Positions 9,915 to 19,587 are shown, counted from the first letter of the stretch. The stretch: 64,000 nt of DNA from Psychrobacter sp. JB385 (GCF_900163785.1 NZ_FUKN01000001.1:248001-312000); one strand, 5' to 3'. Translations and numbers: made by a program. The notes: a model not told the origin generated them from the letters alone.

Positions 9915-10271
9915 ATGGACACCAAAACCCCCGCTCACTCGTCTGTAAGCTCTGAGACAATGAGAGAGACTAAGCCGCCTCGTAGTCTCGTGCCAAAAGG
10001 GATTACGATTGGATTGGCTGTTTTTGCGCTTGTGCTCAGTCTGGCAGGCTATGGTTTTCGCTTAATGATTGGCGATGACGTTGGGGTAGTATTGCGTCAT
10101 GCAGCCGTAATTGTACCTACCTTTGTGATTGGCATACCATTGTTTTTTTGGCTTGGTTCACGAATGGTCAACAAGGTCAAAGGCCTACATATTGAGACCA
10201 GAAATGCGCTGACGCTTGGCTGGTTGACTGCTTGTGTGGCTATGCTGTGGTTGATGGGGAGTTATAGTTAA
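9915..10271 (+). CDS. Small integral membrane protein, unknown
   Basis: 118 residues. A polar N-terminus of about 30 residues is followed by three hydrophobic segments (approximately 33-52, 64-84 and 97-116). A GGTAAACT sequence precedes the ATG. No family was recognised. It lies downstream of rpe, in the same direction as the next small membrane-protein gene. Confidence 0.6.
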   Translation: MDTKTPAHSSVSSETMRETKPPRSLVPKGITIGLAVFALVLSLAGYGFRLMIGDDVGVVLRHAAVIVPTFVIGIPLFFWLGSRMVNKVKGLHIETRNALTLGWLTACVAMLWLMGSYS

Positions 10272-10393
10272 CGCCACGAGTCGCAAAAACAATGTTCATG
10301 CATAACTATAGCGTTGCGATCTTTTTATAAACCATTTTTTATAGTTTTTTTTAATCATTGAGCCATGCCTGACAAGTATGGCTGGAATTTTAT

Positions 10394-10705
10394 ATGAGAA
10401 TCGTACCAACTAGTATTGCCAACATCATTTATCCAAAAGACTTACCTAACGGCTTGTTTACTAGTTTGATCATAGCTTGCCTATTCATGGGCTTAGCATC
10501 GCTGCGTCATGGTACAAGTTTTCAAGACTGGCTAAATGTGATTGAAAATTGGCTCCTCATGCTACTGATATTTCCTACTGCTACTGCCACCGTGGCATTA
10601 CCCTTCAAATATCGTGATCCAACCTTTGAGTTAAAGTTGACATATTATCTTGGCATGTTTGTCGCATTTTTATTCACGATAGCCAAACTAAGATACTGGC
10701 GTTAA
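10394..10705 (+). CDS. Small membrane protein, unknown
   Basis: 103 residues with three likely membrane segments (roughly 20-38, 52-68 and 83-98). No recognisable motif. It may form a group of small genes with its neighbours, but the spacing of about 120 bp on the upstream side does not require an operon. Confidence 0.5.
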   Translation: MRIVPTSIANIIYPKDLPNGLFTSLIIACLFMGLASLRHGTSFQDWLNVIENWLLMLLIFPTATATVALPFKYRDPTFELKLTYYLGMFVAFLFTIAKLRYWR

Positions 10706-10933
10706 GTTCAAATATCCTCGCAAATCTACCATTTAGAGAGCAGACTTGTATGACAACCCTTGAAATCCAAAGTCAAAGCGTCCATTGTATGAGTAAGACA
10801 GTTTTACCCGCGTTACTAAAAGACGAAAGATTTAAGACGAAAGCTTTGTTGAATGGATTTTTTGTAGTGAATAGCTTCTTTGCAATGACCAGTTCGTTTA
10901 CAAGTATCAGACGGGACAATAAGGAACAAATGA

Positions 10934-11245
10934 ATGCCATACGATATCGATAATGATATAGAAGTAGACAACGAGAATACCGATCAATTCGCAGGATTTG
11001 CTAAAGAAACCACCCTTGAGCTGGTAGAAGCTGAGGATGGTAAGTTGCTGTTGCGTGATGCTGAACAAGATGAGGCACCGCTGATGACTATTGATTTTTC
11101 CGACAAGCTCAAAGAGCTACTTGGTAGCGATACGCAAGCCATTGGTCAACATATGATTCATGCGGCGATTCAGGTCATCATGCAAAAACAGATGAGTAAA
11201 TGGCACGCTCACGTCTATGATAAAGAGCCAACACACTACAGCTGA
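10934..11245 (+). CDS. Hypothetical acidic protein
   Basis: 103 residues, strongly acidic at the N-terminus (MPYDIDNDIEVDNENTD), then a folded-looking region with alternating hydrophobic residues. AAGGA at 10921-10925 is ideally placed 8 nt before the ATG at 10934, which supports it over the overlapping reading frame that starts at 10750. No family was recognised. It ends just before a strong hairpin terminator. Confidence 0.65.
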   Translation: MPYDIDNDIEVDNENTDQFAGFAKETTLELVEAEDGKLLLRDAEQDEAPLMTIDFSDKLKELLGSDTQAIGQHMIHAAIQVIMQKQMSKWHAHVYDKEPTHYS

Positions 11246-11290
11246 TCTTTAGTTTATTAGCAAGCTGAAGATAGCTAAACATACAAGCAT

Positions 11291-11326
11291 AAAAAAAGGG
11301 TTTATCGATTGATAAACCCTTTTTTT
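11291..11326 (+). terminator. Bidirectional terminator between the hypothetical gene and rpmG
   Basis: A perfect 16-bp inverted repeat (11291-11306 with 11311-11326) with a GATT loop has A7 on one side and T7 on the other. It can terminate the plus-strand gene that ends at 11245 and the minus-strand rpmB-rpmG transcript that ends at 11386. Confidence 0.9.
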
Positions 11327-11385
11327 GTTCAAATAACTTTTTTATAGAAAGTATTTATAGAAATGCCTTCTACAAATGATGGCAG

Positions 11386-11541
11386 TTATTTGATTTTAGC
11401 TTCTTTAAAGATCACATGCTGGCGTACTTTTGGATCAAATTTTTTGATTTCCATTTTGCCAGGCATAGTGCGCTTGTTTTTAGTAGTGGTGTAGTAATAC
11501 CCAGTACCCGCTGTTGATACTAATTTGATTTTATCTCTCAT
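11386..11541 (-). CDS. rpmG: 50S ribosomal protein L33
   Basis: 51-residue large-subunit ribosomal protein starting at [14 protein letters not shown], the normal L33 N-terminus. An in-frame start at 11592 would add 17 residues unlike L33 and is rejected. The core [11 protein letters not shown] and the basic C-terminus (FKEAKIK) are typical. The zinc-binding cysteines of C+ forms are absent, so this is the zinc-free type. It lies downstream of rpmB in the usual rpmB-rpmG operon. Confidence 0.97.
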   Translation of the reverse strand: MRDKIKLVSTAGTGYYYTTTKNKRTMPGKMEIKKFDPKVRQHVIFKEAKIK

Positions 11542-11675
11542 GATAGCTTTCCTGTAAATGAGGGGTCTTAAAACGATAGGTATGCGTCTCAAGTAATAAG
11601 TTGCTACTCATGTGGTAGCAGAAAAGCAGCTTTAATAACGAAAATTATCATTATTTATAAGCTGCTAATAGTCAC

Positions 11676-11912
11676 TTAAACTTTTTGACCTTGTGCGCGT
11701 AGATCCGCTAACACTTTATCGATACCTAGTTTGTCAATGATGCGCATACCTTTGGTAGACACACGTAGACGTACAAAACGATTTTCAGACTCTACCCAAA
11801 AACGATGGTTGTGTAGGTTTGGTAGAAAGCGACGACGGGTTTTGTTGTTTGCGTGCGAAACATTATTACCCACCATAGGGCGCTTTCCAGTCACTTGGCA
11901 AACTCGAGACAT
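11676..11912 (-). CDS. rpmB: 50S ribosomal protein L28
   Basis: 78-residue large-subunit protein. It starts [23 protein letters not shown], which is canonical for L28, followed by the basic core and [19 protein letters not shown]. It is co-transcribed with rpmG, 134 bp downstream. A good promoter candidate on the same strand lies about 190 bp upstream, which implies an unusually long leader for this operon. Confidence 0.97.
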   Translation of the reverse strand: MSRVCQVTGKRPMVGNNVSHANNKTRRRFLPNLHNHRFWVESENRFVRLRVSTKGMRIIDKLGIDKVLADLRAQGQKV

Positions 11913-12100
11913 GGCGAACTCCTAATCTATGAGGTATGAGTTTTTCTCATACCAGTCTGGGCAAGTTGCACGTTTTTGCGGCATGGACACAGCAAGCGGC
12001 AGCTTTGCACCAAACAAAACTATATGAAGGTTGAGCTGATATGACTGTTATCTAAAGGCAAATAACAGGCTAACCAATTCAGAAAATTTTAAAGCCGACA

Positions 12101-12129
12101 TTTATACCATAAAACAGATGAATACTCAA
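12101..12129 (-). promoter_or_regulatory. Predicted promoter of rpmB-rpmG
   Basis: On the minus strand, TTGAGT (12129-12124) and TATAAA (12106-12101) are separated by exactly 17 nt, and TGG before the -10 makes it an extended -10. Predicted transcription would start near 12094, leaving a leader of about 180 nt before rpmB. A second TATAAT lies at 12171-12166, with a poor -35. The rest of 11913-12395 holds no gene I recognise and must also contain the promoter for the Ig-like lipoprotein gene. Confidence 0.5.
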
Positions 12130-12395
12130 ATATTTTTATAATTACTGCCGATCTAAAGGATGGCTATTATACCCTGAAATAACCGCTCTATGTTGTTGAT
12201 TGTTTAATAGTAACCATTAATTTTTAGTTGTAAGTTATAACAAAAGTCAGTAAAGTTGCTGTTATATATTTAATACAATCTGTTAATACATCCAGCAGCA
12301 ATGTAAACCTATGTATCATTACCAGTCTGTTCTGATTCTGCGTAATGGTTTTTGCCTATTTACACTAAAAATTACTGCTCATGCGGAGTCTAAAA

Positions 12396-14504
12396 ATGTC
12401 ATATAGCTCATTACCTGCTTCCAAGCTGTTTCAGCTGACTGCACTAACCTTATCACTTGCTTTGGCTGGATGCGGCGGTGGCGATGGTACTGATACGATC
12501 GCGCCCGAGCCTGATACTGGTGTAACTCAACCTGGGACAGGGAATGGCGGTTCTACTATTGATACTCTCAATATAGCGACTAGTAATCTGGTTGATATAA
12601 ATAGTAATCCAGTTACTTCAATCGGTTTAGATGGTGCTTACTATGAGGTTTTAATAACTAACGAAAAAAATGAACCTATCGCAGGGGCTAAAGTGAGCTT
12701 TGCTATTGATGCTACAGGGGTGGTGTTATCACAAACCACATCAGGCTCGGTACTAACAGATAGTGAAGGTTTCGCTCGTATATTCTTAAAGCCAACTGGA
12801 ACTGAAGTATCAGGAGCTTATACTATTTCTGCGACCGCGACCTTTGCAGGTAATACGGCAACTGTAGATAAAACTTTTTCAGTTCAATCGACCAAGGTTA
12901 GTCTAAGTGCGTTTTCTGTTGAGAGTGCCAATCTATCATCAGGTGCTCAGACTGCATTGTCTTTGATTGTCTCTGATGCAGAAGGAAATACATTGAATGG
13001 TGTGTCAGTTAATCTTAATGCGAGTTGTGGACAGATTCCAGCACAAATAACTTCTGATGCTAATGGTATGGTAGAGGTGGTTTATAAGTCGATTAACGAT
13101 GATGATACGCTCTGTAGTGGTCCTGTGACAATATCTGCAAGCGTAGGTAGTTCAGTACGATCTACCAATATTACTGTGCAAGCTCCTGAGGCAACCTCAA
13201 TTGTATATACTTCTAATCCATTAACACTTGGCATTGCAAATAGTGGCTCTTCTGCGACAGGAGAGGTTGAATTTACGGTTTATTCTAATAAAACGCCTCT
13301 TGCCAATGCCGATGTGGTTTTATCCTTGGAAAAATCACCACTGGGTCTATCCTTTGGCGTATTGGGTAATCGTTCTGACATTCCTGCTAGAACTGATGAA
13401 AATGGTAATGTGTCTGTCAATATTTATCCTGGTTCTACACCAGGGCCTGTGGAAATTAAAGCTTCGCTTTCTCGAGATGGTCGTATCAATGCATTATCTA
13501 AAGGTATATCGATCGCTAGCTCGCGTGTGACGCAAGATGGTTTAAGTATCTCACAAGGCAAAAACGTTTTAGATTGGAGTATGGATGGCGACAGCACTAA
13601 CATCACTATTAGAATGGTAGATCGCAATGGGAACTCAGTACCAGATGGTACAGTGGTCAATTTAACGGCTGAAGGTGGTAAAGTCTCTCCTGCTAGCTGT
13701 ACCACTACTGATGGCGTTTGTGATGTGACTTTCTCAACTCAAAACCCAAGACCAGGTGATGGACGTGTTAGTATTTTAGCTGTAGCAGAAGGCGAAAAAG
13801 CTTATATTGATAACAATGCTAACAACGCATGGGATGAGGGAGTAGATACCTTTGTTCATAATATTGGTGATACCTTCCGTGATGACAATGAAAATGGTAC
13901 ATTTGAAGCTGGTGAATTTACGTATCCACTGACTACACAAGCAAGCGGTATGTGTGAAAACAATTTAGATCGATTTATACAACTTAAATTTCCAACATAC
14001 AGTCAATCAAAAAAAGACAGTTTTGAGCAGAGTTTTATTTCAAATTTTGTATCGCCAAATAAAGCCAATACTTGTAACTCAGGATTGGATGCTATTGTAC
14101 GTTATCAAACCATTCAGCTATTATCTGACGGTAGTAATGCGCGTTTTACCTTATTAAACAATCTAGGTAATATGCTAACGACACAAGTGATCAGCAGCTC
14201 AGCAACGATGGTTAATGTTCGTACGAACAGCGGTGGTTTCTATGATCTAAATCCAATGCCTTCTGGTACGACTATTGCTGCAACCGCTGTTGACAGAACA
14301 GATAGTAATGATAAAAGTTGTACAGTAGAGCAGGTTGGAGGTTTCAGTAAAGTACCTGCTTTGGTGAACACAGGCGCTCTCGGCCAAAACTTAGGAACCA
14401 TCAGCAACTATACGTTGGATGGTTGTGCAGCAGGGGATTACTTTAGAATCTCTGCTACTGCACCGAACAGTAATGTCACGACTAAGACTTATATTATTCA
14501 ATAA
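12396..14504 (+). CDS. Large Ig-like (invasin-type) lipoprotein
   Basis: 702 residues from the ATG at 12396 (GGAG 8 nt upstream); the ATG at 12381 is an alternative. A signal peptide ends in the lipobox LALAGC, so the mature protein is lipid-anchored at Cys26. Repeated beta-sandwich segments follow, with the recurring pattern of bacterial Ig-like group 1 domains (NEPIAGAKVSFAI, DSEGFARIFLKP, NGVSVNLNA, DGTVVNLTAEGG). Around residues 472-507 are two acidic Asp/Asn-rich loops (DNNANNAWDEG and DDNENGTFEAGE) resembling calcium-binding loops. The C-terminal part contains several cysteines. It is probably a surface-exposed adhesin-like protein; the ligand is unknown. Confidence 0.8.
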   Translation: MSYSSLPASKLFQLTALTLSLALAGCGGGDGTDTIAPEPDTGVTQPGTGNGGSTIDTLNIATSNLVDINSNPVTSIGLDGAYYEVLITNEKNEPIAGAKVSFAIDATGVVLSQTTSGSVLTDSEGFARIFLKPTGTEVSGAYTISATATFAGNTATVDKTFSVQSTKVSLSAFSVESANLSSGAQTALSLIVSDAEGNTLNGVSVNLNASCGQIPAQITSDANGMVEVVYKSINDDDTLCSGPVTISASVGSSVRSTNITVQAPEATSIVYTSNPLTLGIANSGSSATGEVEFTVYSNKTPLANADVVLSLEKSPLGLSFGVLGNRSDIPARTDENGNVSVNIYPGSTPGPVEIKASLSRDGRINALSKGISIASSRVTQDGLSISQGKNVLDWSMDGDSTNITIRMVDRNGNSVPDGTVVNLTAEGGKVSPASCTTTDGVCDVTFSTQNPRPGDGRVSILAVAEGEKAYIDNNANNAWDEGVDTFVHNIGDTFRDDNENGTFEAGEFTYPLTTQASGMCENNLDRFIQLKFPTYSQSKKDSFEQSFISNFVSPNKANTCNSGLDAIVRYQTIQLLSDGSNARFTLLNNLGNMLTTQVISSSATMVNVRTNSGGFYDLNPMPSGTTIAATAVDRTDSNDKSCTVEQVGGFSKVPALVNTGALGQNLGTISNYTLDGCAAGDYFRISATAPNSNVTTKTYIIQ

Positions 14505-14539
14505 GTTCACATAGTAACCTTAACCAGTCAGTAGCAAAA

Positions 14540-14565
14540 CCCCCAACCCCACGTTGGGGGTTTTT
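14540..14565 (+). terminator. Intrinsic terminator of the Ig-like lipoprotein gene
   Basis: CCCCCAAC (14540-14547) pairs with GTTGGGGG (14553-14560) around a 5-nt loop, followed by five T residues. It lies 35 bp after the stop codon. Confidence 0.92.
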
Positions 14566-14714
14566 GATTATCATGTCAAATAACTAAATCAATCTAAATA
14601 ACCAAAAACAACCAACACGCTCAGCAAAACATTGCAAAAAAGATTAAAATAATCGGTTTACTACGCTGATAATAGTTTTTCAGCGATCAGTCATCATTTT
14701 TAATTGGGCGTATT

Positions 14715-15647
14715 ATGTCAGACACTATCAAGACGGTTCCCTCATCGGATATCGAGTCAAACACCATCTCGAGTGCTTCACCTACCACTGATGCGAGCGA
14801 TACGGCGACACTGTTGATCAAATGCAAAGATCAAGCGGGTATCGTACAAGCGGTTTCTGAGTTTATTCATCGCTATGGTGCGAATATTATTACGCTTGAT
14901 CAGTATTCAACGGCGCATGAGGGCGGTCAGTACTTTATGCGTTTGGAATTTGCTTTGGCAGGATTGAGCGAGATTATTGACAATTTTGAGGTCAGCTTTG
15001 GACATACGGTTGCCAAACGCCACAACATGGATTGGCGTCTTCATAACAATGCGATTAAGACCAAAGTGGGTATTTTGGTGTCCAAGTTCGATCATGCATT
15101 GCTAGATTTACTATGGCGTCATCAGCGCGGTTTGCTGGATTGCGAGATTACTTGTGTGGTGAGTAACCATCCTGATTTACGTCAAGCAGTCAAAAATTTT
15201 GGTATCACATTTCACCATGTGGCTGTCAATAAAAACAATAAAGAGCAGGCAGAAGAGCAGATTCATAAACTGATGGAAGGTAATGATTTGCTTGTATTAG
15301 CGCGTTATATGCAAATACTGTCACCTGATTTTGTGAAGCGTTGGCCGATGCAGGTGATCAATATTCATCATTCCTTCTTGCCAGCTTTTGTGGGGGCAGA
15401 TCCTTATCGTCAAGCGTATGACAAAGGCGTGAAGCTGATTGGGGCGACCGCGCATTATGTTACCGCTGAGCTTGATCAAGGGCCTATCATTGAGCAAGAC
15501 GTCCACCGCGTGACGCATCGTCAAGGGGTGACAGAATTGCGAGCCATTGGTCGTGATATCGAGCGCAACGTATTGGCGCGTGCTGTGAACTGGCATGTGC
15601 AAAATCGAGTGATTGTCGCTGGTAATAAGACGGTGGTTTTTAATTAA
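14715..15647 (+). CDS. purU: Formyltetrahydrofolate deformylase
   Basis: Hydrolyses 10-formyl-THF to THF and formate, balancing one-carbon pools and feeding formate to PurT. The N-terminal ACT domain (about 30-110) contains KDQAGIVQAVSEF. The C-terminal formyltransferase domain has the signature NIHHSFLPAFVGADPYRQA with the catalytic His, then GATAHYVTAELDQGPIIEQD with the catalytic Asp. At 310 residues it carries an N-terminal extension of about 30 Ser/Thr-rich residues relative to usual members. Confidence 0.95.
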   Translation: MSDTIKTVPSSDIESNTISSASPTTDASDTATLLIKCKDQAGIVQAVSEFIHRYGANIITLDQYSTAHEGGQYFMRLEFALAGLSEIIDNFEVSFGHTVAKRHNMDWRLHNNAIKTKVGILVSKFDHALLDLLWRHQRGLLDCEITCVVSNHPDLRQAVKNFGITFHHVAVNKNNKEQAEEQIHKLMEGNDLLVLARYMQILSPDFVKRWPMQVINIHHSFLPAFVGADPYRQAYDKGVKLIGATAHYVTAELDQGPIIEQDVHRVTHRQGVTELRAIGRDIERNVLARAVNWHVQNRVIVAGNKTVVFN

Positions 15648-15706
15648 AGAAGCACTTTAGTAAAAGAAGATCTATAAGATCTCATCTAATTGTTGAGTAT
15701 TATCCC

Positions 15707-15750
15707 AGCGGCAGTCAATTGCATCTCATGCAATTGACTGTCGCTTTTTT
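15707..15750. terminator. Long bidirectional terminator between purU and the ypjD-like gene
   Basis: An 18-bp inverted repeat (15707-15724 with 15728-15745) with a CTC loop and a T6 tail on the plus strand sits between two convergent genes. The tail slightly overlaps the end of the minus-strand gene. Confidence 0.8.
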
Positions 15751-16552
15751 ATTGGCCAACGCCTAGCAATAGCTCTAACACAAACTTGCTACCGACGAAC
15801 CCAATCGCCAATAAAATAAACGCATAAATGGTGATATTAGCTGCACGCTTGCCACGCCAGCCCGCCCGCCAATTGCCAACCAGTAGCGTACCGAACAATA
15901 ACCAAGACAACAGGCTAAAGACAGTCTTGTGTACGATGTGCTGCGCCATCAGATCGTCTACATAAATAAAACCAATGCCCAATGCAATACTCAGTAAAAC
16001 AAACCCTACCAAGAGCATATCAAATAATAAACCCTCCATACTTTGCAGGGATGGCAGTTTATTGACCCAAAATCGATGAATGGTATGATGCTTGAGCTCG
16101 CGTATTTGTAGGCGCAAAAACAGCGCTTGTATTGCTGCCATGAGCAGAACACAGTAAGCCGCGAAAGACAGTAATATATGGGCTTCTAGCCCTGCACTGA
16201 TATTGATTATTGGTTGATAGGGCGCGCGTCCAATGTAGCCAATGGTCATACCTAGAAGTGCTGTTGGTGCCGCTAAGATACCCAAGCTGATAATGGGTCG
16301 GTACAGAGAAAACAAGACGTAAAAGAACAAAAAAAACAAACTGATCAGGCTGATGACGTTGAATAAATTAAAATTCAAACCATAAAGCGTAACAACGTAG
16401 GGATAGAGCAGCAGCGCATGTGCGACCATACCGACCATCAGTAACCCCAAACCAATGCCTTTACGAACAGGTTTGTCCTGAGTCAGCGCCCAACCAAGGT
16501 AAACACTGACTAAGATATAAGCTAGACTAGCAAGTAAGAATGCAAAGTGCAC
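15749..16552 (-). CDS. CcsA/YpjD-type inner membrane protein
   Basis: 267 residues with eight likely membrane helices. It resembles the cytochrome c assembly (CcsA/CcmC) superfamily members of YpjD type, which have a characteristic SFAAYCVLLMAAIQAL helix, a conserved His near the C-terminal third (HKTVFSLLSWLLFG) and a WRGKR loop. YpjD homologues commonly sit divergently beside ffh, exactly as here. In E. coli the family member has been linked to metal resistance (CorE). The function in this organism is not established. Confidence 0.85.
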   Translation of the reverse strand: MHFAFLLASLAYILVSVYLGWALTQDKPVRKGIGLGLLMVGMVAHALLLYPYVVTLYGLNFNLFNVISLISLFFLFFYVLFSLYRPIISLGILAAPTALLGMTIGYIGRAPYQPIINISAGLEAHILLSFAAYCVLLMAAIQALFLRLQIRELKHHTIHRFWVNKLPSLQSMEGLLFDMLLVGFVLLSIALGIGFIYVDDLMAQHIVHKTVFSLLSWLLFGTLLVGNWRAGWRGKRAANITIYAFILLAIGFVGSKFVLELLLGVGQ

Positions 16553-16965
16553 AGATATAAAGCCTCATCTCATATTGAGCGCACAATGGCTGCTCAATGC
16601 AATGCGAAAGTGGTATTATCGGAATGATTAGAATAATTGTCCAATTTATCATAAAATGGGGATCAATTGAGTACCATCTTATGACGTATTCCTTATAAAT
16701 GCTGAGCGACGTCCATCTGAACCCAGCCCAGTAGGCGATAGTGACCGCTCAAATGCTCAAGCCTTTGACAAAACGATGGTAATTTTTAGATCATCTTAAT
16801 GCTATAGTGTTGATAATAGACTGTTTTTTATAATGTCGTATCTAGAAACCCAATCTAAAATATTATGATGCATGCCCTTATATTATTGGTAAGCCATTTG
16901 ATTGGTTTTACTAAAATCGATTTCAACAAAGAATTATTTTAACTGATTTTAACTGAGAGTTATTT
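16553..16965. other. Divergent intergenic region between the ypjD-like gene and ffh
   Basis: 413 bp holding promoters for both genes but no ORF I can support. TATAAT occurs at 16829-16834, but TTGATA upstream is only 13 nt away, so I do not call a definite promoter. Confidence 0.4.
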
Positions 16966-18510
16966 ATGTTTGATACCTTAACAGAACGTTTATCGTCGAG
17001 TCTCCGCAATATCGTGGGCACTGGACAACTGACTGAAGACAATATCAAAGACACCTTGCGTGAAGTACGTATGGCATTGTTAGAAGCTGACGTGGCGTTA
17101 CCTGTCACGCGTGACTTTGTTAAGCGTGTCAAAGAGCAAGCGCTTGGTGCAGAGGTGTTAAAAGAGCTGGCACCAGGACAAGCGTTTGTCAAAATTGTCC
17201 ATGACGAGCTGACCGAAATGATGGGCAGCGCCAACCAGCAGTTAGAGATGACGGGTAAACCCCCTGTCGTCTATCTACTGGCAGGTTTGCAAGGGGCTGG
17301 TAAAACGACCACCGCTGGTAAATTGGCAAAATTCTTACAAGAACGTCATAAGAAAAAAGTCATGTTGGTATCTGCGGACGTCTATCGCCCAGCCGCTATT
17401 AAGCAGCTTGAGCAAGTCGCCGGTCAGGTGAATGCCAAGTTTGTGAATTCAAGCACGGATGAAAATCCAATCGATATTGCCAAGCGTGCTATCGAAGAAG
17501 CTAAAATCCAGTATCAAGATATTTTGATTATCGATACGGCAGGTCGCTTGCATATCGATGACAACATGATGGATGAGATCAAAGCGCTAACGGCGGCGGT
17601 CAATCCTTCTGAAACCTTGTTTGTCGTCGATGCCATGACTGGTCAAGATGCAGCCAATACTGCCAAAGCGTTCAATGATGCCTTGCCATTGACTGGTGTT
17701 ATCTTAACCAAGACTGACGGCGATGCTCGCGGCGGTGCAGCACTTTCTGTGCGCGCCATCACAGGTAAGCCAATCAAATTCTTGGGTCGCGGCGAAAAGT
17801 TGGATGCCTTAGAGCTGTTCCATCCTGAGCGTATTGCCCAGCGTATTCTTGGTATGGGTGATGTACTGAGTTTGGTCGAAGAAGTTGAACAAAAAATCGA
17901 CCGTGATAAAGCCGAAAAAATGGCGAAAAAGATGCAGAAGGGTGGTGATTTTGACCTTGAAGATCTATTGACCCAGTTCCAGCAAATGAAGAGCATGGGC
18001 GGTATGGCAGGTTTCTTAGATAAAATGCCAGGTATGGGCGGCTCTGATATGCAAAAAGCGGTCGAAGATGCCAAACCAGAAGAAAAAGTGCGTGAAATGG
18101 AAGCGTTGATTAATTCTATGACGCCATTTGAGCGTAAGAACCCTGATAAAATCAATCCAAGCCGGAAGCGCCGTATTGCTGCGGGTTCAGGTCGTGAGAT
18201 TCAAGACGTCAATCGTTTGCTCAAGCAGCACAAGCAAATGGCAAAAATGATGAAGATGATCTCAAAACCTGAAGGCATCAGTAAAATGATGAAGTCTATG
18301 CAAGGATTAATGGGCGGCGGCAGCGCTGGCGGCGGTGGCGGTCCTCTATTTGGTGGCGGTCAGCAAGGCGGCGCTAAAGATGTGAATCCAGAGCAAATGG
18401 CAAAACAAATGGGACTTGACCCTAACAATATGCCAAGCACTGAAGAGATGCAAAAGCAAATCCAGGACATGCAAAACCAAGCACCCAAGAAGTTTAAAAC
18501 CCGTTTTTAA
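16966..18510 (+). CDS. ffh: Signal recognition particle protein Ffh
   Basis: SRP54-type GTPase. With 4.5S RNA it binds signal sequences of nascent inner-membrane proteins and delivers them to FtsY at the membrane. The N domain occupies the first ~90 residues. The G domain has the P-loop LQGAGKTTTAGKLA near residue 105, DTAGRL near 190 and TKTDGDARGG near 247. The methionine-rich M domain follows from about residue 325, with a glycine-rich stretch (near 450) before the basic tail. At 514 residues it is longer than the E. coli protein because of this Gly/Met-rich C-terminus. Confidence 0.97.
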   Translation: MFDTLTERLSSSLRNIVGTGQLTEDNIKDTLREVRMALLEADVALPVTRDFVKRVKEQALGAEVLKELAPGQAFVKIVHDELTEMMGSANQQLEMTGKPPVVYLLAGLQGAGKTTTAGKLAKFLQERHKKKVMLVSADVYRPAAIKQLEQVAGQVNAKFVNSSTDENPIDIAKRAIEEAKIQYQDILIIDTAGRLHIDDNMMDEIKALTAAVNPSETLFVVDAMTGQDAANTAKAFNDALPLTGVILTKTDGDARGGAALSVRAITGKPIKFLGRGEKLDALELFHPERIAQRILGMGDVLSLVEEVEQKIDRDKAEKMAKKMQKGGDFDLEDLLTQFQQMKSMGGMAGFLDKMPGMGGSDMQKAVEDAKPEEKVREMEALINSMTPFERKNPDKINPSRKRRIAAGSGREIQDVNRLLKQHKQMAKMMKMISKPEGISKMMKSMQGLMGGGSAGGGGGPLFGGGQQGGAKDVNPEQMAKQMGLDPNNMPSTEEMQKQIQDMQNQAPKKFKTRF

Positions 18511-18564
18511 TCCTTTAATGGGTAATATCTGCATTTAAGTCTTTTGATCCTTATTTCTAATAAA

Positions 18565-18597
18565 AACCTCAAAGCGGAGACCGTTTTGAGGTTTTTT
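18565..18597 (+). terminator. Intrinsic terminator of ffh
   Basis: AACCTCAAA (18565-18573) pairs with TTTGAGGTT (18585-18593) and runs into a T-rich tail, about 55 bp after the ffh stop codon. Confidence 0.85.
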
Positions 18598-18801
18598 TAC
18601 GTTTGTCTAATTTGAAAAGGTTCTCATGGATAAAGTATGAAAAAAGTAGAAAGTGATAAAAATAGCCTGCCCTAAATGCTATGATAGGCGCTGTTTTACC
18701 CTGTCAGTATTTTTGCAGTAAAGCAATTCACAATGAGTATAAATAATTAGCAATAGCTGACAAACCCATTTAGAACGCCAAAAGTAAAAGCCGAGGTTGT
18801 G

Positions 18802-19503
18802 ATGTTTTTAGCAATGGATACCGTGTTCGATCAGTGCTCGGTCGCAGTTTTAGATTCGAATGGTCACGTACTGGCGAGTCATACCGAAACGGGCAAACGC
18901 CAACAAACCCAGCAAATCCTTCCTATGATTGATGCTGCGCTATCAGAAGCTCAGGTAAAGCTTGCCGATATCACTGCCCTTATATTTAACCGAGGACCTG
19001 GTGCCTTTAGTGGTATACGTATCAATACCGCCGTGGTGCAAGCGTTGTCGGTAGCGCATGATATTCCTTGCGTGGGCGTCTCAAGTTTACAAGCGATAGC
19101 GCAGCGAGCCTATCAGCAATATGGATTGAGCGAGGTATATAGCGCTCTTGATGCGCGTATGCAGCAGGTTTATTTTGGTCACTATAAAATAGATGACAAC
19201 AGCCAAACAAGCCAAGCTGTCATGCAACCTGTGCCCATTGACGCTAGCGACAGCAATGAGCAACTACTCGATTATGACAGTCAGACAGCACTTAATCTGC
19301 CTATCGTTGGCAACGGCTCGATGCTACTAAACGCTCAGAGCGAACAGATATGTCATGAAGAGGTCTGGCCAGATGCAGTGGTTATAGGTCAGCTGGGTAT
19401 TGCTCAATTTATTATTTCGGGTGGTACGGATGCAGCCAATGCACTGCCCAAGTATTTGCGCAATCAAGCATGGAAAACGTTAAAAGAGCAAGGCAAGGCT
19501 TAA
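18802..19503 (+). CDS. tsaB: tRNA threonylcarbamoyladenosine biosynthesis protein TsaB
   Basis: ASKHA-fold partner of TsaD and TsaE in the transfer step that makes t6A37 on ANN-decoding tRNAs. It starts MFLAMDTVFDQCSVAVLD, the family's phosphate-binding strand. It continues with the GxGPGAFSGIRI-like motif NRGPGAFSGIRINTAVVQ and GVSSLQAIAQ. The ATG at 18802 is chosen over the GTG one codon upstream. At 233 residues it is the normal length. tcdA at 58.9 kb later modifies the same base. Confidence 0.92.
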   Translation: MFLAMDTVFDQCSVAVLDSNGHVLASHTETGKRQQTQQILPMIDAALSEAQVKLADITALIFNRGPGAFSGIRINTAVVQALSVAHDIPCVGVSSLQAIAQRAYQQYGLSEVYSALDARMQQVYFGHYKIDDNSQTSQAVMQPVPIDASDSNEQLLDYDSQTALNLPIVGNGSMLLNAQSEQICHEEVWPDAVVIGQLGIAQFIISGGTDAANALPKYLRNQAWKTLKEQGKA

Positions 19504-19587
19504 TCATTGTCATTGCCCCTCAAAAATATTAGAACATACTAAAAACTATACTGAACCATCGGTATATCTTTGTCTAGGAAAGCCATC

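Noticed and set aside
10750-10953. 67-codon frame before the 10934 gene
   Set aside because: It overlaps the better-supported gene at 10934, which has a proper ribosome-binding site, and its peptide shows no domain.
16810-16834. ffh promoter TTGATA/TATAAT
   Set aside because: The spacing is 13 nt, far from the usual 16-18, so it cannot be called a promoter with confidence.
17643-18155. Long antisense frame inside ffh
   Set aside because: It is the reverse-strand shadow of a strongly conserved gene; its Ser/Pro-rich peptide has no family features.
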